From NCBI RefSeq assembly GCF_004193775.1, contig NC_041008.1:17875731-17939730 (forward strand): a stretch of 64,000 bases of DNA. The letters run 5' to 3'. The position numbers and the translations under genes are program-made. Position 1 is the first letter of the stretch. Every line of letters starts with the position of its first letter. This DNA comes from Glycine soja (taxonomy: Eukaryota > Streptophyta > Magnoliopsida > Fabales > Fabaceae). The notes below the pieces were generated by a model. That model did no database searches, had not been told where the DNA came from, and saw only the letters and a list, made by a program, of their open reading frames with translations. Shown piece by piece: positions 16,492 to 27,664 of this stretch.

Positions 16492-18020
16492 AAGTTATAA
16501 AATAATGATAAATTCACCTTTGACAAAGCGTATATCCCTAAAGTCTTGTGTCCATGGGATAGTAGTGGAAGACCAATAGGCCAAACCAGCATTTGAACAT
16601 AGCCACTCATAAGGTATCATGTGCCAAAATAATCAAATTAGATCATATTAGCAAACACACCCATGATATTTTATATTCATTTAAAAGTAACATTTATGCA
16701 AGTTTGGTAAATGTCATGGTAAAATATAATATACTACACATCACCTTGCTACGAAGATAGGAGATAAAAAATTGACAGCCAGTTGCTCACTGTAGTTAAA
16801 TAATATTTAAACAATTTATTTGTATTATTATAAAAAAGTATAATTTAAACTATATCAAATAACTACAAGATGAGAGGAGATTAATTACTTAAAAGAGGTG
16901 TTCCATCACATTTTTCTCATAACTATTCACTTGGTCAATTATCTTTAATATTGAAAAAAAAAATTACATTTATTGTAAATACATTTTTCTTTTATTTTAT
17001 ATATGTGATGTGCTATATTAATAAATTATATTGGTAGATTATGCAGGTGTTAATAACATTAAATTTTTTTAAACTTAACAAATAATTTAAATATCCTAAA
17101 AAAACTAATGATTTAAATAAATTTAAATATTTCTAGAATATCATATATTAAAATTTGTAATAAATATAAACATTTTATTAATTAAAATTAATTTAGACAT
17201 TTTTGTCCTAACAAACCTAATGATTGTATTAGAATTTGTGTTGAGTAATTGGTATTTCAAAATATTAATAGTAAATGATAATGTTATAATTTGTAACGAG
17301 TTACTAATCGTTTTAAATTATAATTAATTAGCCGGTTGTATTGACTATTGAGTAACTTGTATTCTTGAAATTTTAATAATATGTTGCAATATTGTTGTTA
17401 TGATTTTATAATCAATAGCTAATTAATTTGTAATTAATAGACTTAAATTTTATTAATATGTCAATTATTGGTTGTCTGCCATGTCATGATTCTATCTTTC
17501 AAAATACTTGGGTGGAACAACACCTTCAAAACCTACCATCAAGATCACCTTGTAGTTAGAAATGTAAAGCTTCATACCTTCTGAAATAGGATGAAAATAT
17601 ATAGATAAGTAGCCATCAAGATGATTCACATAAGCAAATACGGGAAACTTAATGTCAATAAGAAAAAACCAACCATTCAACATTATCATAGGAGAACAAA
17701 AATAAAACTTACATTAGGAATTAACAGCTTTAATTGGTTTATTTTCATAGCTTCTTTAGCACCATTCTCCAATGATCTTTGAATCATATAAAATCCAGCA
17801 AAATCCAAATCATTAAAAGAGAAATTCAGAGTACCTAAGAAACTCTAGTAGACAATGAAGAAAATTTCAATAAAAAATATTTTTCATACAAAAAGGTGTC
17901 TCAAATATTGATGAGGAAAACACTTATGAAGAATAACATAAGATAAAGAATTGTGAATATCACCTACATAAGATTTCTTGTGAGAATTGCAGCATCAAAT
18001 GAGAAATGCAATTTAAGGGA
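16492..18020 (-). pseudogene. Unidentified coding-like segments, possibly a broken gene
   Basis: Three minus-strand pieces stand out from the AT-rich background as protein-like. About 16630-16492 is an open frame rich in Trp and Tyr (begins near HMIPYEWLCSNAGLAYW). 17689-17492 is a 65-codon frame ending MVGFEGVVPPKYFER. About 17815-17703 reads NDLDFAGFYMIQRSLENGAK and runs into a good donor-like GTAAGT. The segment near 18020-17960 may also be coding. I do not recognise the family, and no start codon with a continuous spliced frame could be built. It may be a degenerate gene or a set of exons missed by inspection. Confidence 0.3.
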
Positions 18021-18650
18021 TTCGGAGAAAACAAATATTACATATGACAACTTAACCTAAAATTAAATGGAGAGTGAAAGGGATGAATTTATATATCTTT
18101 TAGGAGAAGATAGATACAATAGAAGATAAAACTTTTCATACATTGATATATAGATAAATAAGTTGATGTGACAACATATGATTTTGCTATTCTCACCCAA
18201 TTTTTGCTATTTTCACTCATTATGTCTTTTTTAAAATTATAGAGACAATTTTACCCTTCCCTTTCCCTTCTCCCCCACCTTTTGACACTCTTGCATGACA
18301 CGCCACCTGCTGCTCCCCTCCTCATTTTGCATCTCACCCTATTCAGCAACCAACTTCCCTGCATTCATAAGGAATCAACAGTTTTTGCATTCTGTACGTT
18401 TGTCATGCAAGATACATTTTTTTTTCGAATTTGGATCCAATGGAATCCTGATTCCATTTTTTAGTCCATCATCTAATTAAAAATGACCACAAATTATACA
18501 TCCAAATCATCAAAAATCAGCTAGGAGGGGCTAAAAAAAATAATTTTCAAATTTGAGAGATTAAATAGAAAAAAAAATTAAAATTTAAAAACCAAAAGCA
18601 AAAATACCCAAATTTGAGGAATAAAAAACATATTTAAACCTAAATAGTTT

Positions 18651-18723
<73 letters not shown>

Positions 18724-18994
18724 GTTTCCTGAGAATAAAAAAATAACGTGATAGTTCTTTCTCTCACAACAACTTTATATATATTAATAGATTAGATAAA
18801 TAGATAAAATAAATTTATACAATTTTTTTATAAAAAAAGATATGGATATTGAGAGAAATTAAAGACTATGTTAAACTCCAATTCTGGATAGCAACATCAT
18901 TTTTTTTTTTTGTCTAGACTCCAATTGATCCACATGCTGGTTGGATAACAACATTAAAAACAATTAAGAATCTATATCTAAATTTTATGCGTAT
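18021..18994. other. AT-rich intergenic sequence with microsatellite
   Basis: It contains a (TA)n run at about 18653-18718. Just left of it, about 18600-18650 ends CATATTTAAACCTAAATA, similar to Mutator-like termini. Short open frames at 18282-18480 show no family resemblance. Confidence 0.5.
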
Positions 18995-20475
18995 AAAATA
19001 GTTTGTAGAAAATCTTGCTAAATCCAAGATTATTTCAAACTAAAATTTAAATACAGATTATATTAAATACCATTCACATTAGCATATTATTACATAGAGA
19101 TGCCTGTGTTATAATGGTGACTTAGTAGCGAAGAGAATGAAGATAAGATGATGAATTCGAATCTTGAATGTTTCACTAATAAAAATTATCAGACTAATAT
19201 TTATCTATAAAAATATAGATAAATGCATTATTTCATAGTAGCTGTATAAAATAAGGTAATATAAAGGGAGGCTCGATAAAACGGACCGTACCACCACAGT
19301 GCGACCGCCAACAGATAATTAATCAATCACTCTGGATATAGATTTAATTAATTGATTCATCTTCGTGTTAAATAGAGGAGGGTAAAAACGTTGCTTTCTT
19401 CATTCATATGCATTGCTTCTAATACAATACGATGTGTATAGAGATGTTGCACCTTTACAGTAATTAATGACTCATCTACATAAAGTAATAAATTTGTAAA
19501 GTGATCTTACCAATTAACTAATTAATCAAGATTAAAAAAATAGTTAATTTAGTTAATAGTAATAAATTTATCTTAAATTTATAATTTTTTGAAAATTATC
19601 CATGTAATTAATACTTTTCTTTCTTTTGATTGTTTGTAAATATATATATTTTTAAAATATTTTTAATCTAAAAATAATTAATACAAGAAAAATTATAAAT
19701 TAAATCTTATAAAAATGATTAAGTATCATTTTAAATTTAGATCTTATACGAAAAAAAAGTAAAATAGAATGGCCTTAAAACATTGGGATACCACTGCATC
19801 ACAGGGATTTTTATAATAATAAACAATAACAAATTTACTGAGTGAGTAAAGGATAAATATCTTTGATATTCAACATGTCGAGTAACTGAGTGAGTTGTAA
19901 AACACTTTGGTTGATTTCGTCAACATATCTCTACAAGTTGATCTTTAGATTGAATAAAAGAAATCTGATTTATCTTGGCTTAATTCCAGTACATATACCT
20001 GTGTTGGCATTTTACTTCTTTAAATACGTAGTTTGAGAAGAAAAAAAATCCTTTTAAAAACTATGGGGTTTGCTAACACCCACACGTAATGCAGGTTTGC
20101 TAACACCCACACGTAATGCACAGAAGTCAAAATTTTAATTCAAGCTTTCTTTGTCATTATAAAATAGTTTATGTAAAAGTTGACTAATTTCAAGATTATT
20201 TTATAATTAAAAATTAAATACAGAGACCAATTCCCATTGGCATTATTACATGCAGTAGAAATGCATTATTATTACCAGTGGGCCCCAGGTAATGCACAGC
20301 TAAGAAGTCTAACTAAATTTAGGTTTAAGCTTTCTATGCCATTATAAAATAGTTTATACAATCAAAACGTATAATTTATTATGCAATAGTTAACTATATC
20401 AAGACTATTACAAATTTAAAATAATCAAATACACATCATATAAAATGTCATTCACATTTTTATTATTAAATGAAG
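18995..20475. repeat. Diverged repeat units, including a perfect 27-bp tandem duplication
   Basis: A unit of about 180 bp occurs twice in tandem (about 20111-20288 and 20289-20470). Both copies share GTAATGCACAG, then TTATAAAATAGTTTAT, then an ATTCACATT- or CCCATTGG-type tail. A third diverged copy lies near 18995-19100. At 20067-20120 the 27-bp unit starting GGTTTGCTAACACCCACACG is repeated twice without a mismatch. 19100-20060 between the copies shows nothing that can be annotated. Confidence 0.6.
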
Positions 20476-20960
20476 AGACGCATCATTATTGGATCCTAGC
20501 TATATACAATAGTTTGAATTTTTTTTTCTCCCTCTCCTTTAAAAAACTACATGTTCCAAGAATCAGGAAAGAAAGTGAGGCCAGAGAGATAGAACCAAAA
20601 AGTGAAAAGGGAAGTTAATTAGTTTTATTTTTTAATTCCTTCAACCCATTTATTTTATTAATTTTTAAAAAACTTATTTTAAACAAATATACCTAATTAG
20701 CTTGTCCGTTTAAGAAAAAAGAAAGATATATAAGCGTAACAAAAACTAAGTCAACTATTGGCTAAATAGAACTAGATCTGGTTTATGCAATAATAAAGAG
20801 CGTATTACACTGTATATATTTCCTAAAATGTGTAATCAAGTGGCCTCATCGTTTTAACAAAGGGTATGCAGTGATTCTTTCTGCAACTGTGTTCCACGGC
20901 CAGTGTTTTCTTTTTTGTTGTTATTTTTTGCCCTTTGAGCTTTAATAATCAATGAATCTC
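20476..20960. other. AT-rich intergenic sequence
   Basis: No gene or distinct repeat recognised. Confidence 0.55.
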
Positions 20961-20967
20961 CTAATTT

Positions 20968-22485
20968 CTAACATGTCATTTTTGTTGAATAATCAAATGC
21001 ATCGGTTTCGACAATTTTGAATGTTTGAAGAATAGGGAGATACAGACATTTTATGGATTGGACTTTGAGTTTGATGTCTTTGACAGTTTGTATATGGATG
21101 TCAGACCAAGGAGCCGGGTTTTTCTTCAACCTATCATGCAATAGTTTAACAATATTGTTCAAGTATGAAACAAATTCTCCTACATAATTTAGACAACCAA
21201 GGAATCATTGTAATTGGGTTTTGTCTAAAATTTGGTTGGGAAATTTGGTAACGAACTCTATTGACTGGTCTATTGGAATAATTGTACCTTGATGTATATT
21301 GTGACCAAAGAACCTGATTCTTGTTTGGAAAAGATTAATTTTTGATTTGGAGACCGCTAGACCATTTTGTTTGATAATATGGATGAACGTATGCAAATAT
21401 TTGAAATGTTGATCAATGCTTTGGGAAAAAAATTAAGACATCATCTATGTAGACAATGAAGAATTTTGAATAAGGATTAAAAATATCATTCATAATTTTT
21501 TGAAATTCTGAAGGGGCGTTCTTCAGATCAAAGGGTATAACATTTCATTCATATTGTTTGAAAGGTACTGTAAAGGTAGTTTTATACCTATCAGATTCTT
21601 GAATCTGAATTTGCCAAAATCCAGATTTCATGTCAAATTTGGAAAATATTTTTGCAGAATTTAATCTGTTGAGTAAATTTTTTGTTTGGAATATGATACA
21701 TAATCCATTGCAAGGCTTGGTTTAGAGGTTTGTAATTTATAACTAAATGAGGTGTACCCCGTTCAAGTTTTGCTTGTTTGTTTACATAGAAAGCAGCGCA
21801 AGACCATGAACTTTTACTCTTTCTAATCAAGCCTTTTTCAAGTAGATCTTGAATTTCCTTTTGACTGTATAAAAAAAGTTCTTCATTCATCTGAATTGGT
21901 CTAACTTTTGAGGGAATTTATTTTTTCCTAAAATCTTTCTCATAGGAGAGATCGACAATATGTTTTCTTCTGTTCCACAATGAATGCGGCAAGTCTAAAC
22001 AAATAGTTGATTAAATATGTTGTAATAAAGATTGAATTTTCTCTTTTAAGTGGGGTTTTTCTAATTGTACCTGAATATTATTAAACAAATATTTCTTCTT
22101 TTAGGAAGTTGATTTGGTTGATTTTCTTTTCTATGAAATTTATGTTTCTTGAAATTGGTTCAGTAGAAAAATTAAATGTAATTTTTCTTCCCAAATGAAT
22201 GGTAGTTATTCCTTCCTTAGATATCTAAAGGGGAAACAATACTCTAATGAAGGGAGTACCTAGGATTACTTCGTTCTTAAGGTTTTTTATCAGAAGAAAG
22301 TTTGTATTAATCCTAAGACCTTGATTTTCAATAATTGCGCTAGATAACTTATAGTTAATTTTTAATTTTGAGTCATTTGTTGTGCTCAATTTTTCTGAAG
22401 TTTTCTCAAAGAATTTTGTAGGAACTAATCCTTTCAAAATGCAATTTGAATCAGCCCCTGTATCAAATAGGGTCATTGTATCCAA
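20968..22485 (-). pseudogene. Endogenous pararetrovirus (Caulimoviridae-like) polyprotein remnant
   Basis: Minus-strand fragments appear in polyprotein order. An aspartic protease part with a DTGA active-site motif lies at 22485-22225. The start of the reverse transcriptase lies at 21890-21633, and the polymerase YIDD motif at about 21470-21424. RNase H-like parts lie at 21396-21205 and 21162-20968. The protease end (LGTPF type) and the reverse transcriptase wording resemble plant pararetroviruses more than gypsy LTR elements. The frame is broken: the protease and the first reverse transcriptase piece are in different frames, and stop codons separate the later pieces. No movement or coat protein region was found. 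It is an old, non-functional integrated copy. Confidence 0.7.
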
Positions 22486-22499
22486 GACAAAATCACTAA

Positions 22500-24800
22500 T
22501 AATGATTCTAATTAATGTTTATGTAAAATTTTTGGATCTTAATCTTATTGATTAATCCCATAATCATTTCGTCTTCCAGATTTTCATTTTATACATTCTT
22601 TTCTATATTCTCAGAGAATTACCGTTTTCATCAAGTTGAGATAGGATGATATATATATTGAAAAGAGATTTATAATTTCTTTGTTTGTGTTCGTTATATT
22701 GAGTTATTTATAGATCTATTTTATATTAAAAATTTTTATATAAGTTTAATTTTTCTTTATATTGGACAATAGACACATAAATAATTGAGAAAAAATCTAT
22801 GTTAAACAAACTATAATCTATAAAAATTAAAATAATCATTACTCAAAACATGATAAAGATTAAAATACATAAAAATAAACAAAAATATAATGTAGTAGAA
22901 GTATCATCTTAAAAAAAATTTAACAAAACTTTCTCTTAAATCAACTTTATTTGATTTTAAACAACAAATAAAATTAAAAAAAATAACAAAAGCAATAAAG
23001 AGTGTTCTCAAACTAAAAATTATTTTCAGTTTAAACAATTTAAATATAAATAATTAATTAAAAAGGAAAAAATTAAAAACAATTTACAAAAAAAAATAAA
23101 ACAAGTTGTGAAACGTGCAACCACTAATTAAAACTTAGATAAACACCTATATTATATTGTGTCATTGTGTTCTAAAACCAGATTAAAGAAGCTGTGTAGT
23201 TCAAAACAATCAAATCATTGTATTTTTTTTAAGTGAAAGTCCATATGTATTGGATATAAGATTAAGACTGAAATCTGAAAGGTTCCTTGTATTGAAAACA
23301 CAATGTATTATGCTCCATTAAAAATGTTTTTATTATATTATTTTATTGTTTATATTTTAAATTAGTGAAAGATTATTGAAAAATATTTCCTATAATTTAA
23401 AATTTAAAGTACATATATTTTCGGGAAACTTAGGCTACACATTTTGTGATTATTTTTTTTTTACTTATATATAGTTCCCTCTTTCGAAAAAAATAAGAAC
23501 ACAAAGACACACACCTACAGCAAAATATCATTTGCCTATTTCTTCTTTTTATAAAATTATCCAATTCGCAACGGAGTTGACCGTGGCCTTGTTGATTCAA
23601 CTGATTACAGCAACAATATTGATGCCTTGAATTGTGTCCCACTGTCCCCCAGAATTGTGTGGCATTGTTTGAGCCAATTTTTATTCAGTCCTCAGCTATC
23701 ATCTTCCAAATTAATCAAGTCATGTAGTAGTAGAACAACAATATTTGTTACCTCATGATATGCTCATTTCTCCTTCTGTTACTGGAATATTAATAAGTTG
23801 CTTTCTATTTCAACATACCCTTGCCTTGCCTTCTTATATTAGGGTGCTACCAATAGCTCTATTGGGTTGGTTTGAGATTTCATTTCACGTTCGTCCTCGA
23901 TCTTTTTCATTTCAGTAATTTCGGTGTGATTTTCAAATTCTCATTTCTCATTTGCTGATACACTTCAAACTTTCATGCATCCCCATGCATATATCATAGC
24001 AATATCAATAATTAATGTTTCAACTAAATAAAATAATCATATGATTTCTAAGACTTTTTATTCATAAGTATAAGAAGATTTATCACACTCACACGTTTCT
24101 GTTTAATTAATCGAGTTAAACTCTTGGTTTGATTTCCAAAACTAGTAAGTCTTTTAGTCGCTCAGTTTAGGATAAGGATAAGGAGAATAATAATGCGTAC
24201 AAATTCGTGTACGCACAAAACCGTTATACATCCAATCTCCTTTGATTTAATTTCCATCAAAGGGTTTATTTTTTTAAAACTAATATTCAACCAATATAAG
24301 TCATATACACCTCTCTTCGTACTGTCTTCGTATAAACAGTTTTCATCCCATATAGCATTGTTGTTAAGATAATGACAGGTCTAGAGTTTATAATTATTTA
24401 TGCCAATTCAAAGTTGTACCAATCATTCAATACAGCTATACGAACAGTGTTTGCACGAAACAGTACGAATCCCCTTGTTTTAATTTCATTGTATAAATAT
24501 TATATTAAAAAAATGAAAACAAGAACTTTGACGGAAATCAGGAGGGGTGATTTTATTTAACTGTTTCATGCTACACAAATTCGCGTAAACTAGTATGCAG
24601 GCCATGCCATGTAATGCACGGAAAATTAGCTAGCATTCAATTATTATTTTGATTAATATAAATTAAATATTAAAAATTTGTAAGGTAACTAAATATATCT
24701 TTTATTGATATTAAAACTTATAAATTATTTATTTAGTCAATAGACCTGGAAGGGTTACCTTAGTCAATGCAATTCTTGTTTCCATCTCGATGCATACTAT
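22500..24800. other. AT-rich intergenic sequence
   Basis: No gene recognised. A small perfect hairpin lies at 24194-24215 (arms TGCGTACA and TGTACGCA). Open frames near 23430-23642 and 24372-24560 have no family resemblance. Confidence 0.55.
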
Positions 24801-24809
24801 GCATAAAAG

Positions 24810-25760
24810 CAATGGCTCCCTCAGAATGTTTGTGATACTTTAGATAGGTTGTGTCGTCAATTTATTTGGAGTGGTAATATGGAGAGGAGAATCCATTTGG
24901 TGAAATAATGGAACACAATTACTAAGGAACGAAAGCATGGTGGCTTAGGTACGGTGTTCGAATTGCGCGTTTTCAAAATGTCTCGCTTCTAGGAAAGCTT
25001 ATTTAATTGGGACATATTTCATTCCTAATAATTAAGCTTTGGGTGCAGCTTATATGCAGGAAAAATATTCTCTGGAAGACGTTGATGATGACCATTTGCT
25101 TTCTTTGAAAGGTTCTTATTATTTTATTACCTCTCTAAATTGGTTTGCTTTTCAAATTGGAGATGACAATTGCAGCATGTGGTTTGATATCCTTGGTTTG
25201 AAGCTGAGGCTTTGTCTTTACACAGTGCTTAGGTGCATGTTAATGACTTGGGCCTAAGGGTTAAGGATGTGCTGAATGAGGAGGGACGGTATCTGCATAA
25301 TGTATCCACAATTATTCCTCATAACATTAAGGACAAAATTATGTCTATGAAGATTAATTTGCATGCTAATGTCCCGGATGATATTGGCATATTGTCTGGA
25401 ATATGGAAATATTTCTTGCATTATGCCCTAGGTGAGATTCTTTTTGTGACAACTGGCTCGTAATGCCCTTCCTACAAAAAACTTTCCTTGTTCGTAGACA
25501 CTTATTCACAGATGCCATATGCCCTAATTGTGGTTTGCATGATGAGGATCTTTATCACATATTTTGGTAATGCAATAATAATGTGAGAATAGTTTAGCAG
25601 ATGCTTGGAATGTTAACCTTCCTACCCCTGATTCTAACATGACGTGCTTACATTGGATTCGGTTGCAAATTGGTTGCTGGGGTAAGTTGCTCCACCCTTT
25701 GGAAGTTCTGGAAAGCTTCTAATGAGTACATAACTGATTTAGTTGACCTCAAATGGATAG
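24810..25760 (+). mobile_element. Degenerate L1-type LINE fragment (reverse transcriptase C-terminus and zf-RVT region)
   Basis: Plus-strand translation in shifting frames gives pieces typical of the end of plant L1 ORF2. First is a FIWSG ... IHLVK ... KHGGLG stretch (about 24860-24950), then a QIGDDNCSMWFD region (about 25155-25190), then a zinc-finger-like CPNCGLHDEDLYHIFW-type region (about 25515-25570). Stops and frameshifts interrupt it repeatedly. No upstream endonuclease or catalytic reverse transcriptase core is present, and no tail or target duplication was seen. Confidence 0.65.
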
Positions 25761-25769
25761 TGCTTTTCT

Positions 25770-27664
25770 TGTAAAGATTATAAGGACTTAGTTGACTGGA
25801 TCAAATAAAATTAGTCTCCCATTACATGACTATTATTATTGATTCCAAAAAAATTTACACAGAGATAAAATTAAACACAAATTTTCTCATTATATAAATC
25901 ATTCATTCTCATGTGAATATAATTAAATCTTATATTACTATGTAACCTATAGGTTAGATTATTAGGATTTTGATTATGAAAAAATTAAATTTATTAAAAA
26001 AGAAAGTATTATTATACTAATAATAATAATAATAATAAAATATTCAATAATGCTAGTTTTTTAAGATGATAAATAATATTAATACGATGTATTTAATTTT
26101 CTTTCACTAGTATTTTAAATTAAATATTCATTGACCAGATCCATTTCTTTTTTATTTATAACTGATATTTCTGCAAATATAATTCTGAGAAGATAGTAGT
26201 GATTATTATTGACTTGTTAATAGAAATCAATACAAATTAACTAGTTATTAAGAGTAACTATTTTTAAAAAAAAATAATTATGTCTAATGTGTTTTGCTCT
26301 TAATTTTATGTAAGTATTTGATAACACATTAACGTATGTTTGCCCAGTGATTTTTTGTTTAACTTCAAAGCTATTTCTAAGTTAAAACTGAAAATATTTG
26401 AAGAAGAAAAGAAGAAACATTTTGTCAATTATCTCCTCTCTTTTTGGCTTAAAAAGACATTTTAATATAAAAGTTTTTTTTAAAAAAAAAATATATTATC
26501 ACGTCAAATACAAAGGACAATTATAAATAAAATATTAATTAAATTTACATGAAATATTTTAATGATAAAAAGAAAGTAACATAAAAACATACATGTAGCT
26601 CAATTGTTTGAAAAATATATAAAAAATAAATAAATAAATAAATGAAAATGATCGAGACCACACGTTCAAGAAGGTATAAGAGAATGATAAAAAGAAAGTA
26701 ACATCAAGGGATGTAGTTGAATTGTTTGAGCAATATACATGAATTGTTAACTTGTAAATATGCTGCACAAGTTCCAAAAGCTCACCCAATTAATTTTTTA
26801 AAAAACTTCATATTCTCGTATGCATAAAGATATTACATATTTTTTTTCAAGAGACTCTATATAAAAAATATTTGGCCCAGCTTTCTCTTATAAAGATAAG
26901 AACCATAACACCAGTATTCCAGTAATGCCAAATTTTAGAAGTACAAACAAGGCAAAGAGAAAAGTAAGCTATAAACTCCTGCCCCCACATGGCTATCAAA
27001 ACAAAATTTATTGATAAACTGGTGTTCACTTAGTATAACATCGACTTTTATAAAATATACTTTAAATTTGGATCTTATAAAAAAAATAAACATCATTTTA
27101 AACGTGAGTCTTATAAATAAGAACAAAAATAGTACAAATAATGACCGAAAAGATTTTCTTGAAATATTGTTCACTCAAGGATTATGTCATATAATATATC
27201 ATATTCCATAATTAAGCATATTTATGTCATTTTAACATCTATTTTCTTTTACCAAACAAATTAGAAATTTATCCCTTTTCTGTTCTTTTTCTTTCCTCAC
27301 TTATTTTCCTAACCAACAAAGCAGAATCAGGTAGATTTAGTGTGTAAAAATTGAACGAGATTGTCAATTGGTAGTTCAAGGTTCGGTACAAACAATCCTC
27401 GTGACACAAACATGCTTAAGTGCTTTCCTACAATAAAGCTCATAAAATGTCTCGAGGCACACTTCTATTGTATCACAACTCTAGCAGGCACAGAGGCAAT
27501 GCACCACTATACTACAAACTTTCTTCACTAGCACTCTATTTGGAAACATGGTATCACATGAACATATGGGTGCTGTTTGTTGTACCACATACAAATAAAG
27601 TGGCAAAAGTGGCAAGAGCAGTGATGATGATCATGCCTAGCCCATCATGGATTGATGATTCCCA
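25770..27664. other. AT-rich intergenic sequence
   Basis: No gene recognised. AATGATAAAAAGAAAGTAAC occurs twice (about 26561 and 26683), each followed by GTAGCTCAATTG- or GTAGTTGAATTG-like sequence. 27400-27664 is probably the 3' flank of the next gene. Confidence 0.5.

Noticed and set aside
19105..19175. tRNA-like A-box and B-box words (GTGACTTAGTAGCG, then GAATTCGAATC)
   Set aside because: Spacing is roughly right for a SINE head, but no cloverleaf, tail or target duplication could be supported.
24190..24590. Possible small foldback element around the TGCGTACA hairpin
   Set aside because: The similarity between ends comes mostly from the palindrome itself, so borders cannot be defined.
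26585..26680. Second tRNA-like pair (GTAGCTCAATTG, then ACGTTCAAGAA)
   Set aside because: Too degenerate for a tRNA gene and no SINE body was recognised.
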